DNA of 47,660 nucleotides from Thermoplasmata archaeon (GTDB taxonomy: Archaea; Thermoplasmatota; Thermoplasmata; Halarchaeoplasmatales; Halarchaeoplasmataceae), in contig JAFDTP010000002.1 in the NCBI GenBank assembly GCA_019594195.1, positions 1 through 47,660 of the forward strand. The letters are read 5' to 3'. Below the pieces are notes generated by a model, which made no database searches, had not been told where the DNA came from, and saw only the letters and a program-made list of their open reading frames with translations. A program made the translations under genes and the position numbers. Of this stretch, positions 7,400 to 15,927 are shown in pieces (within the stretch, counting starts at the first letter, position 1; the number at the start of each line of letters is the position of its first letter).

Positions 7400-8452
7400 T
7401 CACACGCTCGCTCCTAAAACTACAAAGAGTAAACCTACGAGACCTATTATACTTATCGGAGCCCAATACAAATAACTCGCTCTATCTATCTGGAGTCTAG
7501 CGAAAGCTACTCTAACTAGTGAGACGGCGAAGTAGATTATGATTAAAAGCTTCAATAAGTAAAAGGCGGTATCAGCGATAAGAGTCCAAAGACCCATCTC
7601 AACTATAGGAACCATAGGACCACCTAGAGCTATCCAGGGTTCCAATAATGAAGATAGCTGATATGGAAAGAAGAGAGCTATTATCAAACTGCCCAAAACG
7701 ATCATCTGAACATTATTAGCTATGTAAAAGAGGGCCAGATTCCGCCCTGTGTACTCTACGAAGACACCATCGGCGATCTCGGTCTTAGCTTCAGCCTGTC
7801 CAAAGGGCTCCTTAGAAAGTTCAGCAGGCACCAGCGCGAACAACGTCAAAACGATAAGAATAAAACCTAATCCTCCAATCAGTCCCACATACCCCCAAAC
7901 GGGATTTGAAGAGATCACTTCCAAAGAAAAAGGACTTTCGGTGATCGGTATCACAGTACTCATCTTCCAGGCCACAGTTATTGCAGATATCGCCAAAGGC
8001 AGCTCGTAGCTCATCATCAATACTATCTCACGCTGAGCGCCTACTGTCGCGTAGGGTGAACCGCTTGAAAAACCTCCGACGGCCATCGCCAAAGCAGGTA
8101 TCGCTAAAAGATAAAGCACGAGTATCAGATCACCATATCCTTCCATCAGAGGACCGAAGGGGCCGATCGGGATATACATCAGTGCTACTAGGGGAGCGAT
8201 CAAAGCTAATACTGGAGCTCCATTAAATATCCATTCTAAAGCATTTTCAGGTACTATAGTTTCTTTTGTCAATAATTTTCTAACATCTTTGAACGGCTGA
8301 GTGATCGGAGGGCCTATCCTGGACTGCATCATCGCAGTTATCTTCCTATCAAAACCTTTGTAGAGCAGACCCAAGAATATTGCGACAAAAGACAGCAGTA
8401 TTACAAAAATTATGTTCAATATCCAACTCCCAAAGGCAAATTCAACATTCAT
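7400..8452 (-). CDS. mbhM: Mbh hydrogenase subunit M, NuoH-like membrane anchor
   Basis: 350 residues and about eight membrane segments. NuoH/HycD-family motifs include MMQSRIGPP, EGYGD, GAQRE (E142) and PFGQAEAKTEI. It anchors the peripheral hydrogenase module and contributes to the proton path. Its start overlaps the stop of mbhL (ATGA), implying coupled translation. A second copy lies at 4163-5218 and differs at E142. Confidence 0.92.
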   Translation of the reverse strand: MNVEFAFGSWILNIIFVILLSFVAIFLGLLYKGFDRKITAMMQSRIGPPITQPFKDVRKLLTKETIVPENALEWIFNGAPVLALIAPLVALMYIPIGPFGPLMEGYGDLILVLYLLAIPALAMAVGGFSSGSPYATVGAQREIVLMMSYELPLAISAITVAWKMSTVIPITESPFSLEVISSNPVWGYVGLIGGLGFILIVLTLFALVPAELSKEPFGQAEAKTEIADGVFVEYTGRNLALFYIANNVQMIVLGSLIIALFFPYQLSSLLEPWIALGGPMVPIVEMGLWTLIADTAFYLLKLLIIIYFAVSLVRVAFARLQIDRASYLYWAPISIIGLVGLLFVVLGASV

Positions 8453-9693
8453 CTATCGAACCCTCCTAACATCTCCTCAGTCTTCTGGACCGAGAGTTCA
8501 TGGAGTTCTTCCTTAGAGTATTCCTGCTTTTCACCTGTATCTAGATCGACTATCTCCGCCCTATCCATACACCCTATGCAAGGATCTATACAGGCCGCGA
8601 TTATTGGTATGTCAGCTATCTGCTCTCCCATGAACATGGGAGCGTAAGTAGCTAGGTTGTTGTAAGTCGAAGCTCTGATCTTCCAATTCTCAACATCCTC
8701 GTTATCTTCAGTCAATCTCACGTAATGCATGGCTTCTCCTCTAGGTGCCTCCAGTCTTCCTATACCTTCACCAGAGGCTTTTTTGAGTTTGTTGAAAATC
8801 CCTGCTTTATTAGGTTCGCTGGTTATATCTCCTTCAGGCATCTTTTCTATACACTGTTCGATCAGATCGATAGACTGAAGTATTTCTTTCAATCTTACCA
8901 AAGTCTTCGAGAAAACATCACCCTTGTTCTCATGACCGTAACGAGACGGTAATACGTAATCCATTTCTAGGTCGGGATAAGCACAATAAGGTTGATCGAT
9001 CCTAACGTCTTTTTTGACTCCTGAACCTCTAACCGTGGGACCGACACCGCACAGCTCAAGAGCCTTTTCTTTGGTCAATATACCGATATCTTTAGTTCTG
9101 TGACGGATGCTTGGGTCTCCTAAGAATATATCTTCTAGCTTATCGTAAAGGTCTCCATAATAATCCAATGTTTCCTCTATTTTCGGATGCATGTCCTCTT
9201 CTATATCTCTTCGTACTCCGCCGAATGTCCACATCGAATAATTCACTCTGTTCCCTGAGATCTCCTCTAAAAGATCCATCACCTTTTCTCTTATCTTCCA
9301 TGTGAAATGCATATGAGTATCGAAACCTATCTCGTGAGCCGCCACCCCTGCCCAAAGGACATGAGAATGTATCCTTTCCAGTTCCATCATGATCGTCCTT
9401 ATGTATCTCGACCTATCAGTAGGTACTATACCCGCAGCATGTTCAACAGCACTCGTATACATGTGCTGATGAACGATCGAACATATACCGCAGGTGCGTT
9501 CCGCCAGAGGTATGACTTTCATAGGATGCCTGTGCATGCCCATGAACTCTACGCCTCTATGATTCATGCCAGGTTTGGGGTCAGCATCCACTATCTCTTC
9601 ACCCTCAAGCTTGAAATCGACCTTAAAAGGTTCTTTCAACGCGGGATGTATCGGTCCGATGGGGACCTCATATGTAGCTTTATCTTTAGCCAT
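8449..9693 (-). CDS. mbhL: Mbh hydrogenase subunit L, [NiFe] catalytic large subunit
   Basis: 414 residues, the NuoD/HycE-like large subunit of group 4 [NiFe] hydrogenases. Both nickel-binding pairs are intact: C68 and C71 (RTCGIC) and C372 and C375 (DPCIGCMDR). This argues for a true H2-evolving Mbh rather than the related sulfane reductase (Mbs/Mbx), in which this site is altered. A tail of 36 residues follows R378 and would be removable by the nearby HycI-type protease. It lies between mbhK and mbhM in the canonical order. Confidence 0.95.
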   Translation of the reverse strand: MAKDKATYEVPIGPIHPALKEPFKVDFKLEGEEIVDADPKPGMNHRGVEFMGMHRHPMKVIPLAERTCGICSIVHQHMYTSAVEHAAGIVPTDRSRYIRTIMMELERIHSHVLWAGVAAHEIGFDTHMHFTWKIREKVMDLLEEISGNRVNYSMWTFGGVRRDIEEDMHPKIEETLDYYGDLYDKLEDIFLGDPSIRHRTKDIGILTKEKALELCGVGPTVRGSGVKKDVRIDQPYCAYPDLEMDYVLPSRYGHENKGDVFSKTLVRLKEILQSIDLIEQCIEKMPEGDITSEPNKAGIFNKLKKASGEGIGRLEAPRGEAMHYVRLTEDNEDVENWKIRASTYNNLATYAPMFMGEQIADIPIIAACIDPCIGCMDRAEIVDLDTGEKQEYSKEELHELSVQKTEEMLGGFDR

Positions 9694-9695
9694 GC

Positions 9696-10286
9696 TTACT
9701 CACCATCCTCCTCATCTTTGACCCTTTCCGCAACGGGTTCTTCAAAGGTTTCTTCATCTTCGTGTACGTGCCTAGACATGTCCTCCATGCCTTGTTCGTC
9801 CCAACGCCAGGGATATCTGTCTTCGGGATAATTCTCATCGAGCCACATCCTTCTATCATCGGGGATATCGATGACATCAATACCTAAAAATTCCTGTTTT
9901 TCTCTCTCGGTGGTGATCGCTCCAGGGATTATGTCAGTTATAGTGGGTATGGTAAGATCGTCTTTAGGTAGGTGGACTTTCAAATTGACAGCGGTCTCTT
10001 CCTGCCGATAACCGTGATTCACCATGAAATGGTATATCAATTCTACGAAATCACCTTTGTCTGAACCGGATGCGACAGATAGATGAGGTGTTTGTATATC
10101 TGATATGACTTCGACCGCCTCTCGAAAATGCTCTCGTGAAACTGTCATCCACAACAGCTTCATCGGTTTTTGAGAGAGCCCTTTATCGATCTTTTCAGTC
10201 CTGATCTCCTCGATCTTATCATCCAGCTCCTCATTAAAATAAGTCTCAAGTTCCTCTAGATCCAGCGGAAGTCTTTCCTGATTCAT
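9696..10286 (-). CDS. mbhK: Mbh hydrogenase subunit K, NuoC-like
   Basis: 196 residues, soluble, with no metal-binding cysteines, similar to the NuoC 30-kDa subunit. Recognisable parts are the central HFMVNHGYRQEE region and the IPTITDIIPGA and FLGIDVIDIPDDRR stretches. It is a structural part of the peripheral arm. Its ATG overlaps the mbhJ stop (ATGA). The C-terminal 40 residues are strongly acidic. Confidence 0.88.
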   Translation of the reverse strand: MNQERLPLDLEELETYFNEELDDKIEEIRTEKIDKGLSQKPMKLLWMTVSREHFREAVEVISDIQTPHLSVASGSDKGDFVELIYHFMVNHGYRQEETAVNLKVHLPKDDLTIPTITDIIPGAITTEREKQEFLGIDVIDIPDDRRMWLDENYPEDRYPWRWDEQGMEDMSRHVHEDEETFEEPVAERVKDEEDGE

Positions 10287-10726
10287 CCTTGATCACCTCT
10301 CAATTCCTCAAGATACAGCCAAGCTTCTTTAACTCCGTTTATTATGTTTTCGGGCCTGACGGGACAACCATTGACATATATCAAGTTCGCATCATCAGGC
10401 AACAAAGTATCGATCGGCCCCTCTACAGCGTAGCTGTCGTAGTAAACGCCGGTCGTGCTCGCACAGTTCCCAATTATCATGACTACTTTTGGATCCGGAG
10501 TCTGTTCATATACCCTTAAGACTCTTTCCTTTGTTTTCTTTATCACAGGTCCTGTGAACAGAAGTACATCCGCATGTCTGGGTGTACCGACGAGTTTGAT
10601 ACCAAATCTCTCAACGTCATATCTTGGAGTTACAGAAGCTACGATCTCGATATCACAAGCGTTACACGACCCACTGTTAACGTGGAATACCCACAAAGAT
10701 TTATCGAACGTTTTTGAAAGTTCCAT
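10283..10726 (-). CDS. mbhJ: Mbh hydrogenase subunit J, NuoB-like small subunit
   Basis: 147 residues. Four cysteines suit the single proximal [4Fe-4S] cluster of group 4 hydrogenase small subunits: C21 and C24 (SCNAC), C88 (IGNCA) and C121 (NGCPVRP). The second of two adjacent ATG codons (10726) is preferred because GAGGTG lies five bases upstream of it. It sits seven to ten bases after mbhI. Confidence 0.92.
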   Translation of the reverse strand: MELSKTFDKSLWVFHVNSGSCNACDIEIVASVTPRYDVERFGIKLVGTPRHADVLLFTGPVIKKTKERVLRVYEQTPDPKVVMIIGNCASTTGVYYDSYAVEGPIDTLLPDDANLIYVNGCPVRPENIINGVKEAWLYLEELRGDQG

Positions 10727-10735
10727 CATTACACC

Positions 10736-11083
10736 TCATACAAAATACAGCACCACCATGATCACTACTACAGTTATCACAAACCAATACAGGTAATCGT
10801 TTAGAAGTCCTGTATGTCCCCTTACCAAAGGTTCGAAGTACCTCTTTAAAGCACGGGTGAAACCCCAATAAAGATTACTCCCACCTATATGGAGGGAATC
10901 AGGATCATCTGCCGGTGAATTGCCGGAAAGGAAGGGTTCTCGTTTGTATTTCGTTTCTTTGTAAGAATGATTGCCCAGCCGATAGATCATATAAACCAAC
11001 ACACCTACGATCAGTGCCAACAATATCAATACCAAAGGATTCCATCCACTGACAGGAACCAACTGATATGCCAACGCACTCAT
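10736..11083 (-). CDS. mbhI: Mbh hydrogenase subunit I, membrane arm connector
   Basis: 115 residues, with membrane segments near residues 13-33 and 95-115 flanking a conserved soluble loop (YKETKYKREPFLSGN and LYWGFTRALKRYFEP). Its start overlaps the mbhH stop (TAATG), with GGTGAT just upstream. A second copy is at 3749-4096. Confidence 0.88.
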   Translation of the reverse strand: MSALAYQLVPVSGWNPLVLILLALIVGVLVYMIYRLGNHSYKETKYKREPFLSGNSPADDPDSLHIGGSNLYWGFTRALKRYFEPLVRGHTGLLNDYLYWFVITVVVIMVVLYFV

Positions 11084-12609
11084 TATATCACCCCTAGAGC
11101 TTCAACAGCAGGTTCAACTATGTTGGAGACTACAGCTCCAGGGAACAGGCTGAACAGAATGACAAAGGCGGCCAAAATGGTCATGCCTGCTAGCATGGGT
11201 TTGGGCACATCACCAGTATCGTATATATCCTCATCCTTTGGACCCATAAATATAGAGTGAAAAACCTTGACGAAAGAAGCAAGCGTGAGGATACTCACCA
11301 CCATAGCGATTATCGAAAGCAGCGGATTGAATCTGTAAACAGATTTATAGATCATCAATTTAGATGCGAAACCGTTGAAAGGTGGTATACCCGCGATCGC
11401 TAATGCTCCTATGATGAAGAAACCCATTGTCCATTTCATAGAATGCCCTAGTCCGCCTAGATCATCCAACTTTCTGATCCCTGTTTTAAATATGATCGCT
11501 CCAGCTGTCAAGAAGAGAAGGCCTTTATACATAGCGTGATTGATTATATGGAATACTCCTCCCTCCATCGCTGTTCTACCGTAAAGACCCATCTCGGGTT
11601 TTCCTAATACCGCTAAGCCAACACCTACGCCAAGCAGCATATACCCTGTTTGGGAGATAGCATGGTAGGCCATCAACCTTTTTACCGTCTTCTGAACGAG
11701 GGCCATAGTAACACCGATGAACATGGAAAGGATACCTAAAACGATCACTATCCATCCTATAGTTAAAGTGTTGACAGCAACACCATAAAGTGTGAATACT
11801 ACTCTGAACAGAACCCAAAGGCCCGCCTGACTCGCTACGACTAAAACGGCCGTTACAGAACCAGGCGCCATGGAGTAGGCATCTGGTATGATAAAATGAA
11901 GAGGGACCGCACCCGCCTTCAGAGCTAAAACGACTACCAGAATTGTCAGGGCAATTTTGTCCAAATTGGTTCCGGTTATGTTCTCAGCTAGAAGCTGATA
12001 ATTCAAAACACCGTATTGTCCATATAGAAAACCGATAGATAAAAGGAAGAACAAACCACCGATCACACTGATTATCATATATTTCAAAGCGGCTTCGACC
12101 GCTTTCCCTTCATAAGTTTTGAAAGCGATAAGAGCAGCAGAAGAAACTGAAGCAACTTCAAACCACACGAAAAGATTGAAAAGATCGCCGGTCAGCACCA
12201 TACCATTGACGCCAGCCACCATGAGAAAGAACAGAGTATTGAACTTATTCAGTCCAGTTTCGTCTTTCATAAATGTATAAGAATAGATCGCTGCCCCTAT
12301 AGCTGAAATAGTAAGGGTGATACTAGCCATTGCAGAGACACCGTCTGCAACGAACAGGATCCTGAAGAATGAAGAATCCGCTCCAGTGGGTGTCACTGTT
12401 CCTCCGCCGAACACATAAGACCACTCCCCGACTGTATAGACTTCGTAGGCCATGATAGCTACGAAAAAGGCCATTATTATCAAACCCAGAAAGAACAACG
12501 CGTCGCGGCCTTTTTCAGATATCCTATCGACTAGAGGGGTGAGAAAAGCAAAAAGTAAGGGAACGGCTAGAATCAAAGCGGGAGAATGTTGGACTATATC
12601 TATGTTCAT
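11083..12609 (-). CDS. mbhH: Mbh hydrogenase subunit H, MrpD-like ion-translocating subunit
   Basis: 508 residues and about 14 membrane segments, of the antiporter family shared with MrpD and NuoL/M/N. Key charged residues are present: E151 in TM5 (VWFEVAS), K231 in TM7 (LKAGAVPLHF) and the C-terminal GFASK lysine. It is the main proton-handling membrane subunit. ATG 12609 is chosen over GTG 12618: it overlaps the mbhG stop as ATGA, has GGTG six bases upstream, and gives the same length as the satellite copy. Confidence 0.93.
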   Translation of the reverse strand: MNIDIVQHSPALILAVPLLFAFLTPLVDRISEKGRDALFFLGLIIMAFFVAIMAYEVYTVGEWSYVFGGGTVTPTGADSSFFRILFVADGVSAMASITLTISAIGAAIYSYTFMKDETGLNKFNTLFFLMVAGVNGMVLTGDLFNLFVWFEVASVSSAALIAFKTYEGKAVEAALKYMIISVIGGLFFLLSIGFLYGQYGVLNYQLLAENITGTNLDKIALTILVVVLALKAGAVPLHFIIPDAYSMAPGSVTAVLVVASQAGLWVLFRVVFTLYGVAVNTLTIGWIVIVLGILSMFIGVTMALVQKTVKRLMAYHAISQTGYMLLGVGVGLAVLGKPEMGLYGRTAMEGGVFHIINHAMYKGLLFLTAGAIIFKTGIRKLDDLGGLGHSMKWTMGFFIIGALAIAGIPPFNGFASKLMIYKSVYRFNPLLSIIAMVVSILTLASFVKVFHSIFMGPKDEDIYDTGDVPKPMLAGMTILAAFVILFSLFPGAVVSNIVEPAVEALGVI

Positions 12610-12965
12610 TCTTTGCACCGCCTCACATCATCAGTGTTTATGCTTCCATAATGCTTCTTTATCATGATCACGAAGGATAGTAGTAAAGCCGTCGTAGCCA
12701 AGCCGATAACGATACTTGTCAATGTCAATGCATGAGCTGTCGGCATAACCATCTCAGTAGATTCTGCACTTGTGAATACAGGAGCGTGTTCCCCTCTTCG
12801 GTAGGCCAAAGAAACAAGGAATAAATTGGCGGCGTTCTGCATTATAGCTATCCCCATTATTATCTTTATCAAATTTTTCTTGAAGAGAACGGTGAAAAGG
12901 CCGATCATAAAAAGAATCACAACGGTCATATAAGGCATCGTCATCAAGATCGCTTCCCAATTCAA
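12606..12965 (-). CDS. mbhG: Mbh hydrogenase subunit G, MrpC/NuoK-like
   Basis: 119 residues and three membrane segments, like MrpC (MnhC) and NuoK. Typical stretches are NLIKIIMGIAIMQNAANLF and PTAHALTLTSIVIGLATTA. The start appears to be TTG at 12965, overlapping the mbhF stop (TTGA) and preceded by GGAGGTGA. It forms part of the Na+/H+ antiporter-like module A-G. Confidence 0.9.
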   Translation of the reverse strand: MNWEAILMTMPYMTVVILFMIGLFTVLFKKNLIKIIMGIAIMQNAANLFLVSLAYRRGEHAPVFTSAESTEMVMPTAHALTLTSIVIGLATTALLLSFVIMIKKHYGSINTDDVRRCKE

Positions 12966-13459
12966 TCTCTCACCTCCTGTCCTTCTGCTGATGGAGAACT
13001 CTTTTCAGTTTCCAATACTTTTGTTTCTTTTGACATCATCCAGAGTATCAGACTTAAGGCCGCAGCCACTTCTAGACCTACGAAAATATTCATCAATGGT
13101 ACGGTCCCGCCGGTATTGATGAAACCAGCATTAGCACCTTCTGGTACAACACCTCCGAAGATACCGCCGGTCCCAGCTAGATAATTGTAAAACATGGTAG
13201 AACCGATTCCAAAAAGCGCGATCAATATGAACATCGTCAGACCAAGAGCTTCCATCGAAGAAAGATCTTTCTTGTGTTTACCTAGAGAACCATAAGCGAT
13301 TATCAAGAGGGCGGTAGAAGAAGCTATCACAGCACCTCCTTGAAAACCTCCTCCTGGAGTCAAATGGCCATGGATCACGAGATAGATCCCAAAAACGATT
13401 ATGGGTACGATTAGAAAATTCGTAACGGTCCTAACTACCAAGGACATCTTCCAATTCAA
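12962..13459 (-). CDS. mbhF: Mbh hydrogenase subunit F, MrpB-like
   Basis: 165 residues and four membrane segments, MnhB/MrpB-related. The signature GHLTPGGGFQGGAV is intact. The start is probably TTG 13459, seven bases after GGAGGTGG; ATG 13447 is the alternative. The start region shares the 12-mer AGATTGAATTGG with that of mbhG. A 43-base gap separates it from mbhE. Confidence 0.9.
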   Translation of the reverse strand: MNWKMSLVVRTVTNFLIVPIIVFGIYLVIHGHLTPGGGFQGGAVIASSTALLIIAYGSLGKHKKDLSSMEALGLTMFILIALFGIGSTMFYNYLAGTGGIFGGVVPEGANAGFINTGGTVPLMNIFVGLEVAAALSLILWMMSKETKVLETEKSSPSAEGQEVRD

Positions 13460-13502
13460 TCTAGGGCCACCTCCATTAAGAGCAGTGATGAAATGACGTT
13501 AA

Positions 13503-13796
13503 TCATTCCTTACCACCCTCCTTTTTAAGTTCTCTCAAAACTGTTAAAACACCTGAAACCGCAGCGAATAAGATCGTAGCTTCTCCTAAAGTATCTAGAC
13601 CTCGGTAGTCGAATAGAACAGCAGTGACTACATTGTTCACCTGGTTATGGGCCTGGCTGCCCTCCTCTTCATCATACAAAAAATAATCATCCATTTCGGT
13701 CTCTTCTGGCTCTCCGAAGGGCCTCATCTCAATCGCACCCATAGCTAGGAACGCAAATAAAATCAGAAGAGCGATAACAGCTACCGCCTTTTTCAT
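13503..13796 (-). CDS. mbhE: Mbh hydrogenase subunit E, MrpB N-terminal-like
   Basis: 97 residues. An N-terminal membrane segment is followed by an acidic loop and then VTAVLFDYRGLDTLGEATILF, the usual MbhE/MrpB-linked motif. Its start overlaps the mbhD stop (ATGA), with GAGGAGGGG upstream. It corresponds to the MbhE piece of the split MrpA/MrpB-type module. Confidence 0.88.
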   Translation of the reverse strand: MKKAVAVIALLILFAFLAMGAIEMRPFGEPEETEMDDYFLYDEEEGSQAHNQVNNVVTAVLFDYRGLDTLGEATILFAAVSGVLTVLRELKKEGGKE

Positions 13797-14050
13797 TTAT
13801 ACCCCTCCTCTTTCTCGATTGACCTAATAGCGAATATGAATATCGCCGTTGTTAGTGCCGCTCCTACGGCCGCTTCAGCTATAGCAACATCTGGTGCTCT
13901 GAGCATAAAGAACTGAAGTGACAATAACAAACTACTGGCCCCTAGTGCTATGGCCGCAGAGATAAGGTCCTCAAATATCACGACTGCCAAAGCCGTCAAA
14001 ATCAGACCGATCAATGTCAAAAATTGGATCATCTGTAATAAATTTAACAT
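13793..14050 (-). CDS. mbhD: Mbh hydrogenase subunit D (DUF4040)
   Basis: 85 residues and three membrane segments. The motif APDVAIAEAAVGAALTTAIF is characteristic of MbhD and the equivalent C-terminal part of MrpA. GGAGGTGA precedes the ATG. It overlaps mbhE. Confidence 0.9.
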   Translation of the reverse strand: MLNLLQMIQFLTLIGLILTALAVVIFEDLISAAIALGASSLLLSLQFFMLRAPDVAIAEAAVGAALTTAIFIFAIRSIEKEEGYK

Positions 14051-14051
14051 T

Positions 14052-14486
14052 TTATTTCACCTCCGATGATTCAGAACTTTCATCAGTACTAACCGGCTCG
14101 GTTTGTTCAAGATCTGCCTCTCTTAACTCGTCTCTTTCGGTCAAGAACCAAACGCTTTCGGCCTGTTCTTGTTTTATACCCACGATGTGAGCAGCTCTCG
14201 CTATCGCGTGGGCGCCGGTCGGATTGGTTATCAAGAGTGCTACCAATGCCAAGAACGTATGGATAGCCATATTTAGAAACCTTGCTTCTTCTGTTATTAA
14301 GTACAACCTTACGCTATGAGCTATAACGGTGAATGTCATGAAGATAGTTCCAAACGTCGTGCATTTGGTAGCTGCGTGTAATCTTGTATAAACATCTGGA
14401 AATCTGTGAAGACCGATGGTTCCGAGTCCATTGAAAACGATCGAGACTATCAAGAAAGACAGAATTAGCAGTATCGCCCAACTCAT
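14052..14486 (-). CDS. mbhC: Mbh hydrogenase subunit C, MrpG-like
   Basis: 144 residues. Three membrane segments and the MrpG motif GLHRFPDVYTRLHAATKC are present. ATG 14486 is preferred over upstream TTG or GTG codons because it lies just beyond the mbhB stop and gives the usual MrpG N-terminus. The C-terminal 40 residues are acidic and soluble, an addition not needed for the MrpG fold. Confidence 0.88.
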   Translation of the reverse strand: MSWAILLILSFLIVSIVFNGLGTIGLHRFPDVYTRLHAATKCTTFGTIFMTFTVIAHSVRLYLITEEARFLNMAIHTFLALVALLITNPTGAHAIARAAHIVGIKQEQAESVWFLTERDELREADLEQTEPVSTDESSESSEVK

Positions 14487-14487
14487 T

Positions 14488-14757
14488 TCAAGAGCCACCC
14501 CCTTCAAGATATTTTGCTATGTAGAGCGTTGATATGAACGATAAAATGGCATACACTATCGCTATATCTATGAAGAGTGTTTCATACATGGCTGCTCCCA
14601 TAGCTATCATAGCTGCGATGACCATCGTATTCAAAGTATCAAAACCAACTATCCGGTCCGCGACGGTAGGCCCTAAAAATATCCTGAACGAACATATGAT
14701 TATGTATATCACGATGGCGATCACGGATGCATAAAGGGCAGTACTCACTTCGATCAT
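14488..14757 (-). CDS. mbhB: Mbh hydrogenase subunit B, MrpF-like
   Basis: 89 residues and three membrane segments with the MrpF signature FLGPTVADRIVGFDTL. ATG 14757 overlaps the mbhA stop (ATGA) and follows AAGGAGG by eight bases. It is preferred over the in-frame ATG at 14778. Confidence 0.9.
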   Translation of the reverse strand: MIEVSTALYASVIAIVIYIIICSFRIFLGPTVADRIVGFDTLNTMVIAAMIAMGAAMYETLFIDIAIVYAILSFISTLYIAKYLEGGGS

Positions 14758-15296
14758 TCGGCAAACCTCCTTATCCATTTCACGAATTTTCCCGCTATAT
14801 TTTCAGTCGGATCCTCTCTTACTTTTATCCAGTGTATATACATCTCGTTATCTTCTTCGCTGACATCGACAGTCAATGTTCCTGGGGTAAGTGTTATCGA
14901 ATTGGCTAAAAAAGTGAGACCTAGGTCCGTTTCTAGATCAGGTTCTATCTTTACGATCCCAGGTTCGATATTCCCTTTTATAATCCGATAGGCGACTTCA
15001 ACATTGGCTTTGGCCATCTCGATGAATAACGGTATAGAATAAATAAGCATGATGACCCATCTGACAGGGTTCATCATCCTGAAACTATCTGTCTTACATA
15101 GGATATGATCAACAACTGAAGCAACTATCAGACTTATCGACAACCCGAACACAAGTTGTTCAAAACTCCAGATGATCTGATTCCAAGGCTCATTGGAGGC
15201 CATTGAATGTTCCGGCATACCCGTCGCCAATGTAAGTGATAAATAAACAAAAAGTGACAGTAAAAAAGTTGCCAAAAATGCTTTAAATCTCTTCAT
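14754..15296 (-). CDS. mbhA: Mbh hydrogenase subunit A, MrpE-like
   Basis: 180 residues, first gene of the operon. Two N-terminal membrane segments are followed by an MrpE-type soluble region (LTFLANSITLTPGTLTVDV). AAGGAGG lies ten bases before the ATG. In Pyrococcus furiosus the same 14 genes in the same A-N order encode the membrane-bound hydrogenase that couples ferredoxin oxidation and H2 formation to ion pumping. Confidence 0.9.
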   Translation of the reverse strand: MKRFKAFLATFLLSLFVYLSLTLATGMPEHSMASNEPWNQIIWSFEQLVFGLSISLIVASVVDHILCKTDSFRMMNPVRWVIMLIYSIPLFIEMAKANVEVAYRIIKGNIEPGIVKIEPDLETDLGLTFLANSITLTPGTLTVDVSEEDNEMYIHWIKVREDPTENIAGKFVKWIRRFAE

Positions 15297-15394
15297 ATCA
15301 ATTGAGCCTCCTTGAAGAATCTTCTTTCCGATAACTCTCGTTTCTTTTTCCGGAAAGTGTGAAAGTAATCATGTGGGCTAACGTAATGACCATC

Positions 15395-15406
15395 GGTATT
15401 TAAGAA
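15395..15406 (-). promoter_or_regulatory. Putative TATA box of the mbh operon
   Basis: On the minus strand TTCTTAAATACC is a fair archaeal TATA box. It predicts a start near 15374 and so an unusually long leader of about 75 bases before mbhA. The leader holds the strong AAGGAGG site. No clear operator was seen. Confidence 0.4.
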
Positions 15407-15447
15407 TTTTGTTTATGCGCCTATATAAGATTCAGGAGGCGACAACG

Positions 15448-15456
15448 TTAAATATG
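15448..15456 (+). promoter_or_regulatory. Putative TATA box of the zinc ribbon/aEF-1beta transcript
   Basis: TTAAATATG is centred about 30 bases before ATG 15484, implying a leaderless or nearly leaderless mRNA. A second TATA-like CTATATAAG at 15421-15429 could serve instead. Confidence 0.4.
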
Positions 15457-15483
15457 CTTTCTTTTCTACAAAGGCCGATAGTC

Positions 15484-15651
15484 ATGAAAGAAGATTACAA
15501 CTGCACTTCCTGCGGTTTGACTTTGGTAGGTCTGAAGAACACCGTCTTCCCTTGCCCAGAGTGTGGCGAAGTGAATATAGGAAGGTGTGAAAAATGCCGA
15601 GATCAAGCTGAAGAGTATGAATGTCCAGAATGTGGTTTCAGGGGGCCCTAA
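15484..15651 (+). CDS. Small zinc-ribbon protein (DUF1610 type)
   Basis: 55 residues with four CxxC pairs: C7/C10, C24/C27, C35/C38 and C47/C50, enough for two zinc sites. This is the archaeal zinc-finger small protein that is commonly encoded next to the translation factor aEF-1beta, as here. A role in RNA binding or translation has been proposed for the family. ATG 15484 is preferred over longer upstream starts because the conserved region begins immediately and a TATA box falls within the longer version. Confidence 0.85.
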   Translation: MKEDYNCTSCGLTLVGLKNTVFPCPECGEVNIGRCEKCRDQAEEYECPECGFRGP

Positions 15652-15652
15652 A

Positions 15653-15922
15653 ATGGGGAACGTTATGCTGACTTATAAGATAATGCCCGAAGGTACAGAC
15701 ACGGACCTTGATAGGATCAAAGAAAAGATCAAAGAGATCGTAGAAGAAGATGGTAAGTTCAAAAGCTCAAACGAAGAAAACGTTGCCTTCGGTCTAAAAG
15801 CTATAATTGTGAAGATCGTTATCCCTGATGAGGGCGGTATCATCGACGAGATGGAAGAAAAATTAGAAAATATAGAAGGAGTCCAGAGTGTAAAATCTGA
15901 GGACATAACCCTGATCGATTGA
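15653..15922 (+). CDS. ef1b: Translation elongation factor aEF-1beta
   Basis: 89 residues, the normal length. It is the guanine nucleotide exchange factor for aEF-1A. Recognisable stretches are VMLTYKIMPEGTDTDL, AFGLKAIIVKIVIPDEGG and the C-terminal IEGVQSVKSEDITLID. It starts two bases after the stop of the zinc ribbon gene, so the two are co-transcribed. Confidence 0.93.
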   Translation: MGNVMLTYKIMPEGTDTDLDRIKEKIKEIVEEDGKFKSSNEENVAFGLKAIIVKIVIPDEGGIIDEMEEKLENIEGVQSVKSEDITLID

Positions 15923-15927
15923 TCAGG
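15910..15927. terminator. Perfect hairpin across convergent stop codons
   Basis: CCTGATC-GATT-GATCAGG is a 7-bp perfect stem with a 4-base loop spanning the abutting stop codons of aEF-1beta and ahcY. With no spacer between the genes, it could be a bidirectional transcript end. Confidence 0.45.

Noticed and set aside
9307..9831. Plus-strand open frame of 174 codons across mbhL and mbhK
   Set aside because: It spans two genes that are certain on the other strand, and its protein shows only scattered His/Tyr-rich sequence.
7400..15296. Reading the operon as Mbs/Mbx sulfane reductase or as respiratory complex I
   Set aside because: MbhL keeps both nickel-binding cysteine pairs, a maturation protease is adjacent, and the A-N gene order is that of Mbh.
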